A stretch of 64,000 bases of DNA from Methylomonas koyamae (GCF_019669905.1 NZ_AP019777.1:1302001-1366000); one strand, 5' to 3'; counted from the first letter of the stretch, positions 30,460-39,805 are shown. Notes: generated from the letters alone by a model not told the origin. Made by a program: numbers and translations.

Positions 30460-31349
30460 AGATCGGTTTGGGCACCGTACAATTCGGCGTCGATTACGGC
30501 GTTTCGAATAAAGACGGCAAAACGCCGGCCGGCGAAGTCGAATCGATTTTGGCGGCCGCTCGGGAGTTGAAGGTTCGAGTGCTGGATACCGCCAGCCTTT
30601 ACGGCGACAGCGAACAGGTTTTGGGTAATTGTTTGCCGGCGGCGGCCGGGTTCGAAATCGTGACTAAAACCCCGCAGTTCGCCAAACCGGTTTTGGATGC
30701 CGATGACGCCGAACGATTGCAACAAGCTTTTTACGAGTCGTTAACAAAGCTGAACTGCGCTTCGGTCTACGGCTTATTGATGCATCGGGCGGACGATCTG
30801 TTCGTGCCCGGCGGCGAACGTTTGATGGCAGCGTTAACCGATTTGAAGCAGCAAGGCTTGGTCGCCAAGATCGGCGTCTCGGTTTATAACGCAGAGCAGA
30901 TCGACCAAGTGCTGGATCGGTTTGCCATCGATTTGGTGCAATTGCCGATCAGCGTTTTGGACCAACGCTTGCTGCGTAGCGGCCATTTGCGGAAACTCAA
31001 ATCTGCCGGAGTCGAGGTACATGCCCGCTCGGTATTTTTGCAGGGCCTGTTGCTGATGGACTTGTCCGAAATTCCGGCTTACTTCGCTCCGGTGCGGAAT
31101 ACTCTCGAGTCCTACCACCAATTTATTCGCGCACGCGGATTGACGCCGCTGCAGGCCGCGTTGGGCTTCGTGTCCGGCTTAAGCGAAATTGATCGAATCA
31201 TCTGCGGCGTGAACAACGTGCAGCAATTGCGCGATATTTGCAACGCTGCCGACGTCGAGCTCGATTGCGCAGAATTTGCCGAGTTCGCAATCGGCGAAGA
31301 AGCGATAGTCAATCCGGCTTTGTGGCGACTGGAACCAGGAAAACCATGA
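30456..31349 (+). CDS. Aldo/keto reductase in the nonulosonate cluster
   Basis: The 297-residue protein has the aldo/keto reductase barrel: LGTVQFGVDYGVS at the start, the Asp-Tyr pair in LDTASLYGDSE, the catalytic His in LMHRADDLF, and GVNNVQQLRD near the cofactor site. It would use NADPH to reduce a keto or aldehyde sugar. It is flanked by four-base overlaps with pseC and the CMP-transferase gene, so it clearly belongs to the operon. It is not part of the textbook six-enzyme pathway, so it may act on a modified sugar or side group. Confidence 0.9.
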   Translation: MKIGLGTVQFGVDYGVSNKDGKTPAGEVESILAAARELKVRVLDTASLYGDSEQVLGNCLPAAAGFEIVTKTPQFAKPVLDADDAERLQQAFYESLTKLNCASVYGLLMHRADDLFVPGGERLMAALTDLKQQGLVAKIGVSVYNAEQIDQVLDRFAIDLVQLPISVLDQRLLRSGHLRKLKSAGVEVHARSVFLQGLLLMDLSEIPAYFAPVRNTLESYHQFIRARGLTPLQAALGFVSGLSEIDRIICGVNNVQQLRDICNAADVELDCAEFAEFAIGEEAIVNPALWRLEPGKP

Positions 31350-32122
31350 TACTAGCGATATTGCAGGCCCGGATGTCGTCGTCCCGCTTGCCCGGCAAGG
31401 TGTTGCTGCCCTTGTTGGGAGAACCGATGTTGCTCAGGCAAATCCAGCGGCTGCGAAAAGTGCATAACATCGACCGGTTGCTGGTTGCTACCAGCGCCGA
31501 GACGGCGGACGATGAGATAGAGATCTTGTGTAAACGGCATGCTATCGACTGCTTTCGCGGCAACCTAAACGACGTATTGGACCGGTTCTATCAGGCGGCG
31601 GTCAGCCACCACCCGGATCATGTCGTGCGCTTGACCGCAGATTGCCCGTTGGCCGATCCCGGATTGATCGACCAAGTCATCGAATTTTATCTGGCCGGCG
31701 GTTATGACTATGCAAGTAACTCAGTGCGACCAACATTTCCGGATGGCTTGGACGTCGAAATTTGCCGATTTGCCTGCCTGGAGCAGGCTTGGCGCGAGGC
31801 CGGGCTGCCGTCGCAACGCGAACACGTCATGCCGTTCATTCACCAGCAGCCGGAACGCTTCAATATTGGCCATTTTCTCAATCGCGAAGACTTGTCGCAT
31901 CTGCGCTGGACCGTCGACGAGCCCCGAGATTTCGAATTGGTTTCGCAGATTTATGCCGCTTTGTACCCGGCGAATCCGGATTTCTCGACGCCGGATATCT
32001 TGCGCTTATTGGCCGAGCGGCCGGAACTGGCCAACTGGAATACGCAGCATCAACGCAACGAGGGTTATCTTAAATCCCTGGCCGCCGATGAGCCGCAACC
32101 GTCTAACCCAGCGAGTGAATAG
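31346..32122 (+). CDS. pseF: SpsF/PseF-like cytidylyltransferase
   Basis: The 258-residue nucleotidyltransferase starts MILAILQARMSSSRLPGKVLLPLLG, the CMP-sugar synthetase signature with Arg and Lys for the nucleotide. It has VVRLTADCPLADPGL with metal-binding acidic residues. In context it should activate the finished nine-carbon acid as CMP-sugar (PseF role). It belongs to the SpsF-type branch, so its substrate is inferred from the neighbours. The start at 31346 overlaps the previous stop; the longer frame from 31238 lies inside the reductase gene. Confidence 0.85.
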   Translation: MILAILQARMSSSRLPGKVLLPLLGEPMLLRQIQRLRKVHNIDRLLVATSAETADDEIEILCKRHAIDCFRGNLNDVLDRFYQAAVSHHPDHVVRLTADCPLADPGLIDQVIEFYLAGGYDYASNSVRPTFPDGLDVEICRFACLEQAWREAGLPSQREHVMPFIHQQPERFNIGHFLNREDLSHLRWTVDEPRDFELVSQIYAALYPANPDFSTPDILRLLAERPELANWNTQHQRNEGYLKSLAADEPQPSNPASE

Positions 32123-32127
32123 CCCTT

Positions 32128-33417
32128 ATGTCAGAACGTTACCGTAACTCCGAAACGCTACTGGAACGCGCGCTGAAAACCGTTCCGCTCGGTTCTCAAA
32201 CTTTCAGCAAGAGTAAAACCCAGTATCCGCACGGCGTGTCGCCGTATTTCATCCAGCGCGGACGCGGTAGCCACGTTTGGGACGTCGACGGCAACGAGTA
32301 CGTCGATTTCATTAACGGACTTTGCGCCGTCACCCTAGGCTACAATGATCCGGACGTCACCGAGGCCGTCAAGGCGCAATTGGAAGACGGCGTCATTTTC
32401 AGTTTGCCGCATCCGATCGAAATGCAGGTCGCGGAAAAAATCTGCGAATTGGTGCCTTGCGCGGAAAAAGTCAGATTCGGCAAAAACGGTTCCGACGCCA
32501 CGGCCGGTGCGATTCGCCTGGCGCGCGCCCATACCGGCCGCGACCATGTCGCGGTGTGCGGCTACCATGGCTGGCAGGATTGGTATATCGGTTCCACCCT
32601 GCGTAACCGCGGTGTGCCGCAAGCCACCCGCGATTTGACGCATACCTTCGCGTATAACGACATTGCCTCGCTGGACAGCTTGTTTAAGCAATGGCCGGAC
32701 CAAATCGCCGCAGTGATTCTGGAGCCGATGAATGTAGTCGAGCCTCACGACGGGTTTTTGGAAGATGTCAAAGCATTGACCCATAAACATGGCGCGGTGT
32801 TGATTTTCGACGAAACCATTACCGGATTTCGTTATGCCAACGGCGGCGCCCAGGAATATTTCGGGGTGACGCCGGATTTAGCGACCTTCGGCAAAGGTTT
32901 GGCCAACGGTTATCCGGTTTCCGCCGTCGCCGGACGGGCGGACTTGATGCAGCTGATGGAAGAAGTGTTCTTCTCGTTTACCTTCGGCGGCGAAACCTTG
33001 TCCTTGGCGGCGGCATTGGCGACGATGCAGAAATTGCAGCGCGAACCGGTCGTGGCGACGATGCGCCGGCAGGGCGAAAAAATTATCCAGCGCTTGAATG
33101 CCGTCATCAGTGAACAGGGTGCCGAGCAATTCCTCAGCGTCTCCGGCCATCCGGCCTGGAGCTTTTTGTTGATCAAGGATGCCGAGCCATACACGTCTTG
33201 GCAGTTAAAAACCCTGTTCATGCAAGAGATGCTGGAGCGCGGTATTCTGGCTTTCGGCTCCCATAACATGAGCTATAGCCATCGCGACGATGACCTGGAT
33301 CAATTGTTTGCAGCCTACGATGCAGTGATTCCGTTGCTGGTTGCGGCGGTCAAGGAGCGTTCGTTGCCGAAAATGCTGCGTTGCCAGGCGTTGGAACCGC
33401 TGTTCAAGGTCAGATGA
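32128..33417 (+). CDS. Class III PLP aminotransferase (glutamate-1-semialdehyde aminomutase-like)
   Basis: The 429-residue enzyme is a fold-type I aminotransferase of class III. It has FGKNGSDATAGAIRLARAHTG for the cofactor phosphate, FDETITGFRYANGG with the PLP-binding Asp, and the Schiff-base lysine Lys256 in ATFGKGLANGYP. It resembles glutamate-1-semialdehyde aminomutase, but inside a sugar operon it more likely moves an amino group on a sugar or side-chain intermediate. The gene starts five bases after the CMP-transferase stop and its own stop overlaps pseG (ATGA). Confidence 0.88.
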   Translation: MSERYRNSETLLERALKTVPLGSQTFSKSKTQYPHGVSPYFIQRGRGSHVWDVDGNEYVDFINGLCAVTLGYNDPDVTEAVKAQLEDGVIFSLPHPIEMQVAEKICELVPCAEKVRFGKNGSDATAGAIRLARAHTGRDHVAVCGYHGWQDWYIGSTLRNRGVPQATRDLTHTFAYNDIASLDSLFKQWPDQIAAVILEPMNVVEPHDGFLEDVKALTHKHGAVLIFDETITGFRYANGGAQEYFGVTPDLATFGKGLANGYPVSAVAGRADLMQLMEEVFFSFTFGGETLSLAAALATMQKLQREPVVATMRRQGEKIIQRLNAVISEQGAEQFLSVSGHPAWSFLLIKDAEPYTSWQLKTLFMQEMLERGILAFGSHNMSYSHRDDDLDQLFAAYDAVIPLLVAAVKERSLPKMLRCQALEPLFKVR

Positions 33418-35150
33418 GTTTGAAAGTTGCGATTCGCGCCGACGCCTCGGTGCAGATGGGCAGCGGCCATGTCATGCGTTGTCTGACTTTGGCTGACGCC
33501 TTGCGCGAGCGCGGCGCCGAGGTGGCGTTTATCAGCCGCGAACATCCCGGCAACCTATTCGCGCTGATCGAGGCTTCCGGCCACCGTTTATTGCGCCTGC
33601 CGGAACCGACGGTCGTTGCCGATGCTCGGCTGGCCCACGCCGCATGGCTGGGAGCAACGCAAACTGAGGATGCCCAACAAACCGTTACGGCTTTACGGCA
33701 GTTTGCCGACCCGGATTGGCTGATCGTCGACCATTACGCGATTGATGAAGAATGGGAGGCAACGCTGCGGCCGTTGGTCGGACGCATCATGGTGATCGAC
33801 GATTTGGCGGATCGGCGGCACGATTGCGACTTGTTGTTGGACCAAAATCTGCAAGACCAAACCGGACAAACCCGCTACGACGGATTGCTGCCGGCCACGG
33901 CAATCAAGCTGATTGGGCCAAAATATGCATTGCTTCGTGCGGAATTTAGGCAAGTGCGTCGTAACTTAAGAGTCCGAGACGGAGTTGTTAGAAATATATT
34001 GGTTTTTTTCGGTGGAAGTGATCCAACAAATGAAACCGGGAAAGCGCTATCTGCAATTCGGCAATTGAATATTCCGGAAGTTACAATCCATGTGGTTGTT
34101 GGCGGGTTGAATACGCATAGAGATGAGATTAGAAATCTTTGCATGCAGATGACAAATGCGAAGATGTATCATCAAATTGATAATATGGCGGATTTGATGG
34201 CTAGTTCGGATCTCGCACTTGGAGCTGCTGGAGGTTCGACTTGGGAAAGATGTTGTGTGGGGTTGCCGTCAATAGTATGGTCTATTGCTGATAATCAAAA
34301 CTCGATAGCTCAGTGTGCGGCAGATGCGGGAGTATGTATAACATTGGGGGATAAACAAAATGTTTCCCCTGAAGTGATATTGGATGCTCTTGTTAATTTA
34401 AAAAATGATGCGGATAAACAAAAAGAAATTATTAATAAATCACTGGATTTGGTTGATGGCAATGGTGTGTTTAGGGTGTTGGTTTCGATTTTGCCAAAAT
34501 TGAAAATTTCTGTGGTATCAGATAGTTCTAGCTGGCTGAATAGATATATTCCATCTTTGCTGTCGGAATGGGAAAATATGGGCCACGAAACACATTGGTT
34601 GCATTGTGTTGAAGATATTGGGTATGGTGACTGCGTTTTTTTTCTTGGTTGCTCTCAGATTGCCAGTGGAGAGGTTTTGTCGCGAAATGTTCATAATCTG
34701 GTTGTTCATGAAAGTGCTTTGCCAAGGGGGCGAGGATGGTCTCCTTTAACTTGGCAAATTTTGGAAGGTAAAAACACAATACCAATTGTACTTTTTGAGG
34801 CTGCATCAGGTGTAGATAGCGGTAACATTTATCTAATCGATAATATGAATTTTAATGGAACGGAGTTAATACGTGAGCTTCGGGAGATCCAAGCGGAAAA
34901 GACAGTTTCATTATGTAATAAATTTGTATTAAGTTATCCTGTTATTGTTTCAAATGCAAAGCCACAAAAAGGTGATGCTACTTATTATCCTCGACGCACA
35001 AAGAAAAGTAGTGAATTGGATGTTGATAAGAGTTTAAGAGAGCAGTTTAATCTTTTGAGGGTTGTTGATAATGATAATTATCCGGCGTTTATGATGATGA
35101 ACGGGAAAAAATATATTATAAGAATTGAATTGGATAACGAGGGCCAGTAA
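33414..35150 (+). CDS. pseG: PseG UDP-sugar hydrolase fused to a formyltransferase-like domain
   Basis: Residues 1 to about 360 are PseG, which cleaves UDP from the di-N-acetylated altrose sugar. It begins VAIRADASVQMGSGHVMRCLTLADAL and has FFGGSDPTNETGKAL and LGAAGGSTWERCCVGLP for nucleotide binding. Residues about 365 to 520 resemble the formyltransferase fold: NLVVHESALPRGRGWSPLTW and then SGVDSGNIYL. Compared with methionyl-tRNA formyltransferase the His and Asp of the active site are kept, but the Asn two before the His is Val. At 578 residues it is much longer than ordinary PseG (270-350). From about base 33950 the DNA becomes strikingly AT-rich, so the gene is chimaeric. Confidence 0.88.
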   Translation: MSLKVAIRADASVQMGSGHVMRCLTLADALRERGAEVAFISREHPGNLFALIEASGHRLLRLPEPTVVADARLAHAAWLGATQTEDAQQTVTALRQFADPDWLIVDHYAIDEEWEATLRPLVGRIMVIDDLADRRHDCDLLLDQNLQDQTGQTRYDGLLPATAIKLIGPKYALLRAEFRQVRRNLRVRDGVVRNILVFFGGSDPTNETGKALSAIRQLNIPEVTIHVVVGGLNTHRDEIRNLCMQMTNAKMYHQIDNMADLMASSDLALGAAGGSTWERCCVGLPSIVWSIADNQNSIAQCAADAGVCITLGDKQNVSPEVILDALVNLKNDADKQKEIINKSLDLVDGNGVFRVLVSILPKLKISVVSDSSSWLNRYIPSLLSEWENMGHETHWLHCVEDIGYGDCVFFLGCSQIASGEVLSRNVHNLVVHESALPRGRGWSPLTWQILEGKNTIPIVLFEAASGVDSGNIYLIDNMNFNGTELIRELREIQAEKTVSLCNKFVLSYPVIVSNAKPQKGDATYYPRRTKKSSELDVDKSLREQFNLLRVVDNDNYPAFMMMNGKKYIIRIELDNEGQ

Positions 35151-35944
35151 TGAATGGATATGTATACACAAAAGAAGTTCTTGATCGTGCGGTGTCCAAA
35201 AATAGTCTGAATAACAGGCTGGATATGAATAAAAAATTTCAGTCCACCGATTTCGACTCCTGGCTAATGGCGCGGTTAAATCCGAAAGCCGGCGAAGATA
35301 TTCTGGACGTTGGTTGCGGCACCGGTGCACAGTCGATACCGTTCCTGAAAAGCGTTGGGCCGGAAGGCAGCGTTTCGGCGTTGGATATTGCCGCGGATTC
35401 GGTAGCCGAATTGATCCGTAAATCGGAGAACAGCCCCAATTTATCGGCCGCGGTTTCCGATATGGGCAAACTGGCGGACGTGATCGACCGGCAATTTGCC
35501 GTCAAACAATACGATTTGGCCCAGTCCAGTTATGCGTTGTATTACTCGGCCGAACGTATGGCGGTGCTGGACACGATGCGTAAACACCTAAAACCCAACG
35601 GCCGCTTGGCGGTGTTTACGCCAAACGCGCCGCACGGCATGGTCGAGTTCGTACGGCAATTTGCCGATATACCGGGCGGGGTAGACGAATGCATGGAGTT
35701 CGGGCCGAATGTGCTGGAACCGTATTTCAGAAAGCATTTCTGGGATGTCACCGTGCATTTTTTCCATAACGTGGTCAGAATTCCAACCGTCGCCGATTTC
35801 GTCAGTTTTTACCGCTCGACTACTTATTACAACGCTTCAGTCGAAGAGCAGTTGGGAGCGGTGGTCGAGAATAAAATCACCGAGAACGGCTTTTTCGAAT
35901 ACGAGAAGAACGGCTATCTGATTATCGGCCAGTCGCAATTTTAA
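35150..35944 (+). CDS. Class I SAM-dependent methyltransferase
   Basis: The 264-residue protein has the SAM-binding glycine motif ILDVGCGTGAQS near residue 50 and an acidic residue at the end of the second strand (VSALDIA). The later strand NGRLAVFTPN is also typical. The start overlaps the pseG stop as TAATG, with GAGGG as ribosome binding site. The first 25-30 codons are AT-rich like the end of pseG, and after about base 35240 the composition returns to normal. It may methylate a nonulosonate or its side group. The substrate is unknown. Confidence 0.87.
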   Translation: MNGYVYTKEVLDRAVSKNSLNNRLDMNKKFQSTDFDSWLMARLNPKAGEDILDVGCGTGAQSIPFLKSVGPEGSVSALDIAADSVAELIRKSENSPNLSAAVSDMGKLADVIDRQFAVKQYDLAQSSYALYYSAERMAVLDTMRKHLKPNGRLAVFTPNAPHGMVEFVRQFADIPGGVDECMEFGPNVLEPYFRKHFWDVTVHFFHNVVRIPTVADFVSFYRSTTYYNASVEEQLGAVVENKITENGFFEYEKNGYLIIGQSQF

Positions 35945-35945
35945 G

Positions 35946-36653
35946 ATGACGAAAACGCAGATCGTATCGGTTATCGCCGCCCACCCGGACGATGAAATTC
36001 TCGGGTGCGGCGGTGTCATCGCCGACCACGTCGCCAAAGGCGACCAGGTTCATGTGCTGATTCTGGCAGAAGGCATTACCAGCCGAGACGGCATGGCCGA
36101 TCGCGGCAAATGCCAGGCCGATTTATCCGAGTTGGCCAAATCCGCCCATAAGGCCAACGATATCTTGGGGGTTACGTCGCTGACCCTGCAAAACCTGCCC
36201 GACAACAGGATGGATTCGCTGGACAGGCTGGATGTGATTAAAATGGTAGAGGCCTTCGTGCAAGCCAATGCGTCCACTATCGTCTATACCCACCACGCCG
36301 GCGACGTGAATATCGATCACCGCCGTATTCACGAGGCTGTAGTCACTGCTTGCCGGCCGATCCCCGGCCAACGCGTGTCGACCTTGCTGTTCTTCGAAGT
36401 GGCGTCCAGCACCGAATGGCAGCCGCCTGTATCGGCACCGGTATTTGCGCCGAATTGGTTCGTCGATATTTCCGCCCATTTGCCATCGAAGCTCGCAGCC
36501 TTGAATGCCTATGCCAGCGAGATGCGGCCTTGGCCTCACGCCCGTTCCGTGCAGGCGCTGGAACATCTGGCCCGCTGGCGGGGGGCAACGATAGGCGTTG
36601 CCGCGGCCGAGGCTTTTATATTGGGCCGATACATTCACAAAGCGGATCGTTAA
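35946..36653 (+). CDS. PIG-L family N-deacetylase
   Basis: The 235-residue protein is a zinc-dependent deacetylase of the PIG-L/LmbE family. It has AAHPDDEILGCGG at residues about 11-23, with the His and Asp of the metal site, and THHAGDVNIDHRRIHEA with further metal-binding His residues. Such enzymes remove N-acetyl groups from amino sugars. It lies one base after the methyltransferase and five before pseI. It suggests that an acetyl group of the nonulosonate or its precursor is removed and replaced. Confidence 0.9.
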   Translation: MTKTQIVSVIAAHPDDEILGCGGVIADHVAKGDQVHVLILAEGITSRDGMADRGKCQADLSELAKSAHKANDILGVTSLTLQNLPDNRMDSLDRLDVIKMVEAFVQANASTIVYTHHAGDVNIDHRRIHEAVVTACRPIPGQRVSTLLFFEVASSTEWQPPVSAPVFAPNWFVDISAHLPSKLAALNAYASEMRPWPHARSVQALEHLARWRGATIGVAAAEAFILGRYIHKADR

Positions 36654-36658
36654 CGCAT

Positions 36659-37702
36659 ATGCAAATAGCAAATAGACCTATTGGAACAGGCCATCGGCCT
36701 TTCGTGATCGCCGAAATGTCCGGCAACCACAACCAGTCGCTGGAAAGGGCGCTGGAAATCGTCGACGCTGCGGCCAAAGCCGGCGCGCATGCATTGAAAA
36801 TCCAAACATATACCGCAGATACCATTACATTGGACGTCGGCGAAGGCGAGTTTTTCATTTCCGACCCGAATTCGTTATGGAAAGGTACCTCGCTGCATAA
36901 ACTGTATCAGCAAGCCTACACACCGTGGGAATGGCATAAAGCCATTTTCGACCGTTGCCGCGAACTGGGGATGATCGGCTTCTCGACGCCGTTCGACGAA
37001 ACTGCCGTCGATTTCCTGGAAGAGCTGGACGTGCCTTGCTACAAGATCGCGTCGTTCGAAAACATCCATCTGCCGTTGATTCGGAAAGTCGCGGCCACCG
37101 GCAAACCAATGATCGTTTCCACCGGCATGGCAACCGTAGCGGAATTGGACGATACGGTGCGGGCGGCGCGCGAGGCCGGCTGCAACGATATCGTGTTGTT
37201 GAAGTGCACCAGTTCCTATCCGGCGACTCCGGAAAACACCAATATCCGCACCATTCCGCATCTGCGCGAATTATTCGGCTGTGAGGTGGGTTTGTCCGAC
37301 CATACCATGGGCACCGGCGTTGCCGTCGCCAGCGTGGCGTTGGGCGCCAGCGTCATCGAAAAGCATTTTACGCTGTGCCGCGCCGACGGCGGCGTCGATA
37401 GCGCATTTTCATTGGAGCCGGCGGAAATGGCGACATTAGTGGTCGAAACCGAACGCGCTTGGCAGGCCTTGGGCGAAATCAGCTACGGCGTAACCGAGGC
37501 CGAGAAAAAATCGCTGCAATTTCGCCGCTCTATTTACATTGCCCGCGATATCGCCGCCGGCGAAACCTTGACTAGCGAGAATTTGCGCTGCGTCAGGCCG
37601 GGCATGGGTTTGCCGCCGAAATATTACGGAACCTTGCTGGGGCGTAAGGTCAACCGCGATGTGAAAATGGGCACCCCGATGTCCTGGGACTTGCTCGGCT
37701 GA
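36659..37702 (+). CDS. pseI: Pseudaminic acid synthase
   Basis: PseI condenses the six-carbon sugar with phosphoenolpyruvate to form the nine-carbon acid. The 347-residue protein has the NeuB-type barrel: VIAEMSGNHNQSLERALEIV, ALKIQTYTADTIT, YKIASFENIHLPLIRKVA, MIVSTGMATVAELDD and KCTSSYP. A C-terminal antifreeze-like SAF domain follows (RSIYIARDIAAGETLTSENL). PseI and legionaminic or sialic synthases share this layout; the AEMSGNHNQ form and the pseB/pseC neighbours favour pseudaminic. ATG at 36659 follows the deacetylase by five bases. Confidence 0.94.
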   Translation: MQIANRPIGTGHRPFVIAEMSGNHNQSLERALEIVDAAAKAGAHALKIQTYTADTITLDVGEGEFFISDPNSLWKGTSLHKLYQQAYTPWEWHKAIFDRCRELGMIGFSTPFDETAVDFLEELDVPCYKIASFENIHLPLIRKVAATGKPMIVSTGMATVAELDDTVRAAREAGCNDIVLLKCTSSYPATPENTNIRTIPHLRELFGCEVGLSDHTMGTGVAVASVALGASVIEKHFTLCRADGGVDSAFSLEPAEMATLVVETERAWQALGEISYGVTEAEKKSLQFRRSIYIARDIAAGETLTSENLRCVRPGMGLPPKYYGTLLGRKVNRDVKMGTPMSWDLLG

Positions 37703-37705
37703 GTG

Positions 37706-38776
37706 ATGGCGGAAAGCGAACACATTTTAGGTACGCGCTTACCTTTCGACCTCGATGCAACGCTGGCCGCTGCGAATTTGAAGGCCAGGCTTTATGCAGT
37801 AGATCGCGATAGCTGGCGCAGTGCGGCCGATCGCGCTGAATATGTGCCGGTGGCTTATAGTAGAGCCATGACCGACTACCAGTTGGCTTACTGGCGCGAC
37901 AGTGCGCAGGAAATATTCGACTTGTCGCTAGTGCTTTACCAGGACAAGCATCCCTGCGGGATATGGCCGCTAAGCCTTTCCGTCGCCGCTGGTGCGCGCA
38001 TCGGCAGCAACGGCGATGCGCTGCTGCCGCCGCTGTTCGTTGCCGGATTGACGGCAAATGTCAGGAAAAAGCTGTTGCAAGGTTGTTTGGAAATCATCGA
38101 TATGTTGGCGCGGAAATTCGATATCGGCCAATGGCAATCGGTCGATGCGTTCAGCAATCTGTCCGGCATCAGCGAATGGCAGCACTTGGCGTTGTGCCGC
38201 GGTGCCAGCGTAAATTGTAGCCACGAGTTGTTTATCGATTTGCAGCCTTCCGTCACGGAGATCAAATCCGGCTTTCGCAAGAGCTACCGGCCCCTGGTGT
38301 CGCTCGGCACCAAACTGTGGCAGATTTCGGTTTTGAACAGCCGCGACGATAATGTCTGGAGCGAATTTAAGAATCTGCATCGCGAAGTCGCCGGCAAGGT
38401 TACCCGCAGCGACGATAGTTGGCGCTTGCAACACGAAGCCATAGCGTCCGGCGATGCGTTTTTGGTGTATCTGCGCGACGCCGCGCAACGCATGGTCGGC
38501 GGCGGATTTTTTCAGGTAACCCGCGACGAAGGCGTCTATGCCGTGGCCGCTTACGACAGGGCGCTATTCGACAAGCCCTTGGGGCATGCGGTGCAGTATC
38601 GGGCCGTAGAGGAAATGAAAAATCGCGGCATCCGCTGGTACAAAATCGGCGCCCGGCCCTATCCGGGCGATCAGCCACCGCCCAGCGCAAAGGAGTTGCG
38701 GATTGCCGAATTCAAACAGGGCTTTGCCTCGCATATTTTTCCGTGCTACCGCTTGACCTCTAGCATATGCCATTGA
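37706..38776 (+). CDS. FemAB/GNAT-like acyltransferase in the nonulosonate cluster
   Basis: The 356-residue protein resembles FemAB-type double-GNAT proteins often found beside pse and leg genes. The C-terminal half has SGFRKSYRPLVSLG, VYLRDAAQRMVGGGFFQVT and a Tyr-rich WYKIGARPYPGD stretch. No standard PseH acetyltransferase gene is seen, so this protein could supply the N4-acylation step or attach another acyl or aminoacyl group. ATG at 37706 is used; the GTG at 37703 directly after the pseI stop is the alternative. The family assignment is moderate and the role is inferred from position. Confidence 0.7.
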   Translation: MAESEHILGTRLPFDLDATLAAANLKARLYAVDRDSWRSAADRAEYVPVAYSRAMTDYQLAYWRDSAQEIFDLSLVLYQDKHPCGIWPLSLSVAAGARIGSNGDALLPPLFVAGLTANVRKKLLQGCLEIIDMLARKFDIGQWQSVDAFSNLSGISEWQHLALCRGASVNCSHELFIDLQPSVTEIKSGFRKSYRPLVSLGTKLWQISVLNSRDDNVWSEFKNLHREVAGKVTRSDDSWRLQHEAIASGDAFLVYLRDAAQRMVGGGFFQVTRDEGVYAVAAYDRALFDKPLGHAVQYRAVEEMKNRGIRWYKIGARPYPGDQPPPSAKELRIAEFKQGFASHIFPCYRLTSSICH

Positions 38777-38908
38777 TTTCTGCGTCCCGGAACCCGTCCT
38801 GCGCTCAAGCCTCCGCCTATCGCCATTCCCTATGCACTCGATAACATTTAGCCTATTGCCCGGCAAAAACAGCGGCCGCAGTTTACCGAGCTGGCAAGGG
38901 GGGCGTTG

Positions 38909-39805
38909 ATGGCAACTGTTTCCGTCGGCATCGTGTCGTATAACCGGCCGGAATTGCTGAAGCGGGCCATTGAATCGGCCGTGTCGCAAAGCTACCGCGA
39001 TCTGGAAATTATCATCAGCGATAATGGCAGTACCGATCCCCGAGTCCGGCACATCATCGAACAATTCGCCGCTAACGACCCGCGCATCAAATGCCTGTTT
39101 CATCCGGTCAACCAAGGGGCGTTTTTCAATTTTCGTGAGGCGTTGAACGCCGCCACCGGCCGTTACTTCATCTGGCTGGCCGACGACGATTATTGGTGTT
39201 CTGAGTATTTGGCGCATATCGCGGCCAAAGCCGGACAGAGCGGCGCGGCATTGACTTACGGCCGTTGCGAGATCATCGATGCCGAGCAGGGTAGCGACGA
39301 CCGTGTGGTCAAGGAAATGGCGACGGCTTCGAGCAGATTGGCGGCGATGGCCAATTTCGTGCGTCTCGACACCGATGCGGTTTTTTACGGTTTGTTTCCT
39401 ACCGCATTGGGCCAGCGATTGGCCGGGTTGTTGCGCTTTTGGCGAATACCGCCGAAGCTGGCCGCGGCTTGGCCGTTTCTTGAATATAATTTCGTCAGTT
39501 ACGCCTTTATTTTCGGCCTGTTGAGTTCGGGCGGATATTGCAATGCCAGTAGCGAACATGCCGTGCATTTCGTCGGCGGCAGGGCGCCGTTTCCACATTC
39601 GCCCACGCTGGGTTGGCGCCATTTGTGGTTGTTTCTGATGTACGTCTCGGTTCACCTGCAAATGGCGGGCCGGTTTGCCCATGCCGCGTATTCCGCCGTC
39701 AGTTGGCCAGGCGTGCTGTTCTCGCCGGTTGCGGTGGGTTACTTGTTTTGCCGCCGGCTCGGCATGATTTTGAGCCAAAGATTAAACACAATGAAAAAGG
39801 TCTGA
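38909..39805 (+). CDS. Family 2 glycosyltransferase
   Basis: The 298-residue protein has a GT-A fold start: VSVGIVSYNRPELLKRAIESAV, then IIISDNGSTD, and a metal-binding DDD at residues 92-94 (WLADDDYW). It transfers a sugar from a nucleotide donor, probably at the inner membrane, given hydrophobic stretches near the C-terminus (LWLFLMYVSVHL, GVLFSPVAVGYLFC). The ribosome binding site AAGGGGGG (38896-38903) fixes the ATG at 38909. A 130-base gap before it, without a clear promoter, separates it from the nonulosonate block. Confidence 0.92.
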   Translation: MATVSVGIVSYNRPELLKRAIESAVSQSYRDLEIIISDNGSTDPRVRHIIEQFAANDPRIKCLFHPVNQGAFFNFREALNAATGRYFIWLADDDYWCSEYLAHIAAKAGQSGAALTYGRCEIIDAEQGSDDRVVKEMATASSRLAAMANFVRLDTDAVFYGLFPTALGQRLAGLLRFWRIPPKLAAAWPFLEYNFVSYAFIFGLLSSGGYCNASSEHAVHFVGGRAPFPHSPTLGWRHLWLFLMYVSVHLQMAGRFAHAAYSAVSWPGVLFSPVAVGYLFCRRLGMILSQRLNTMKKV

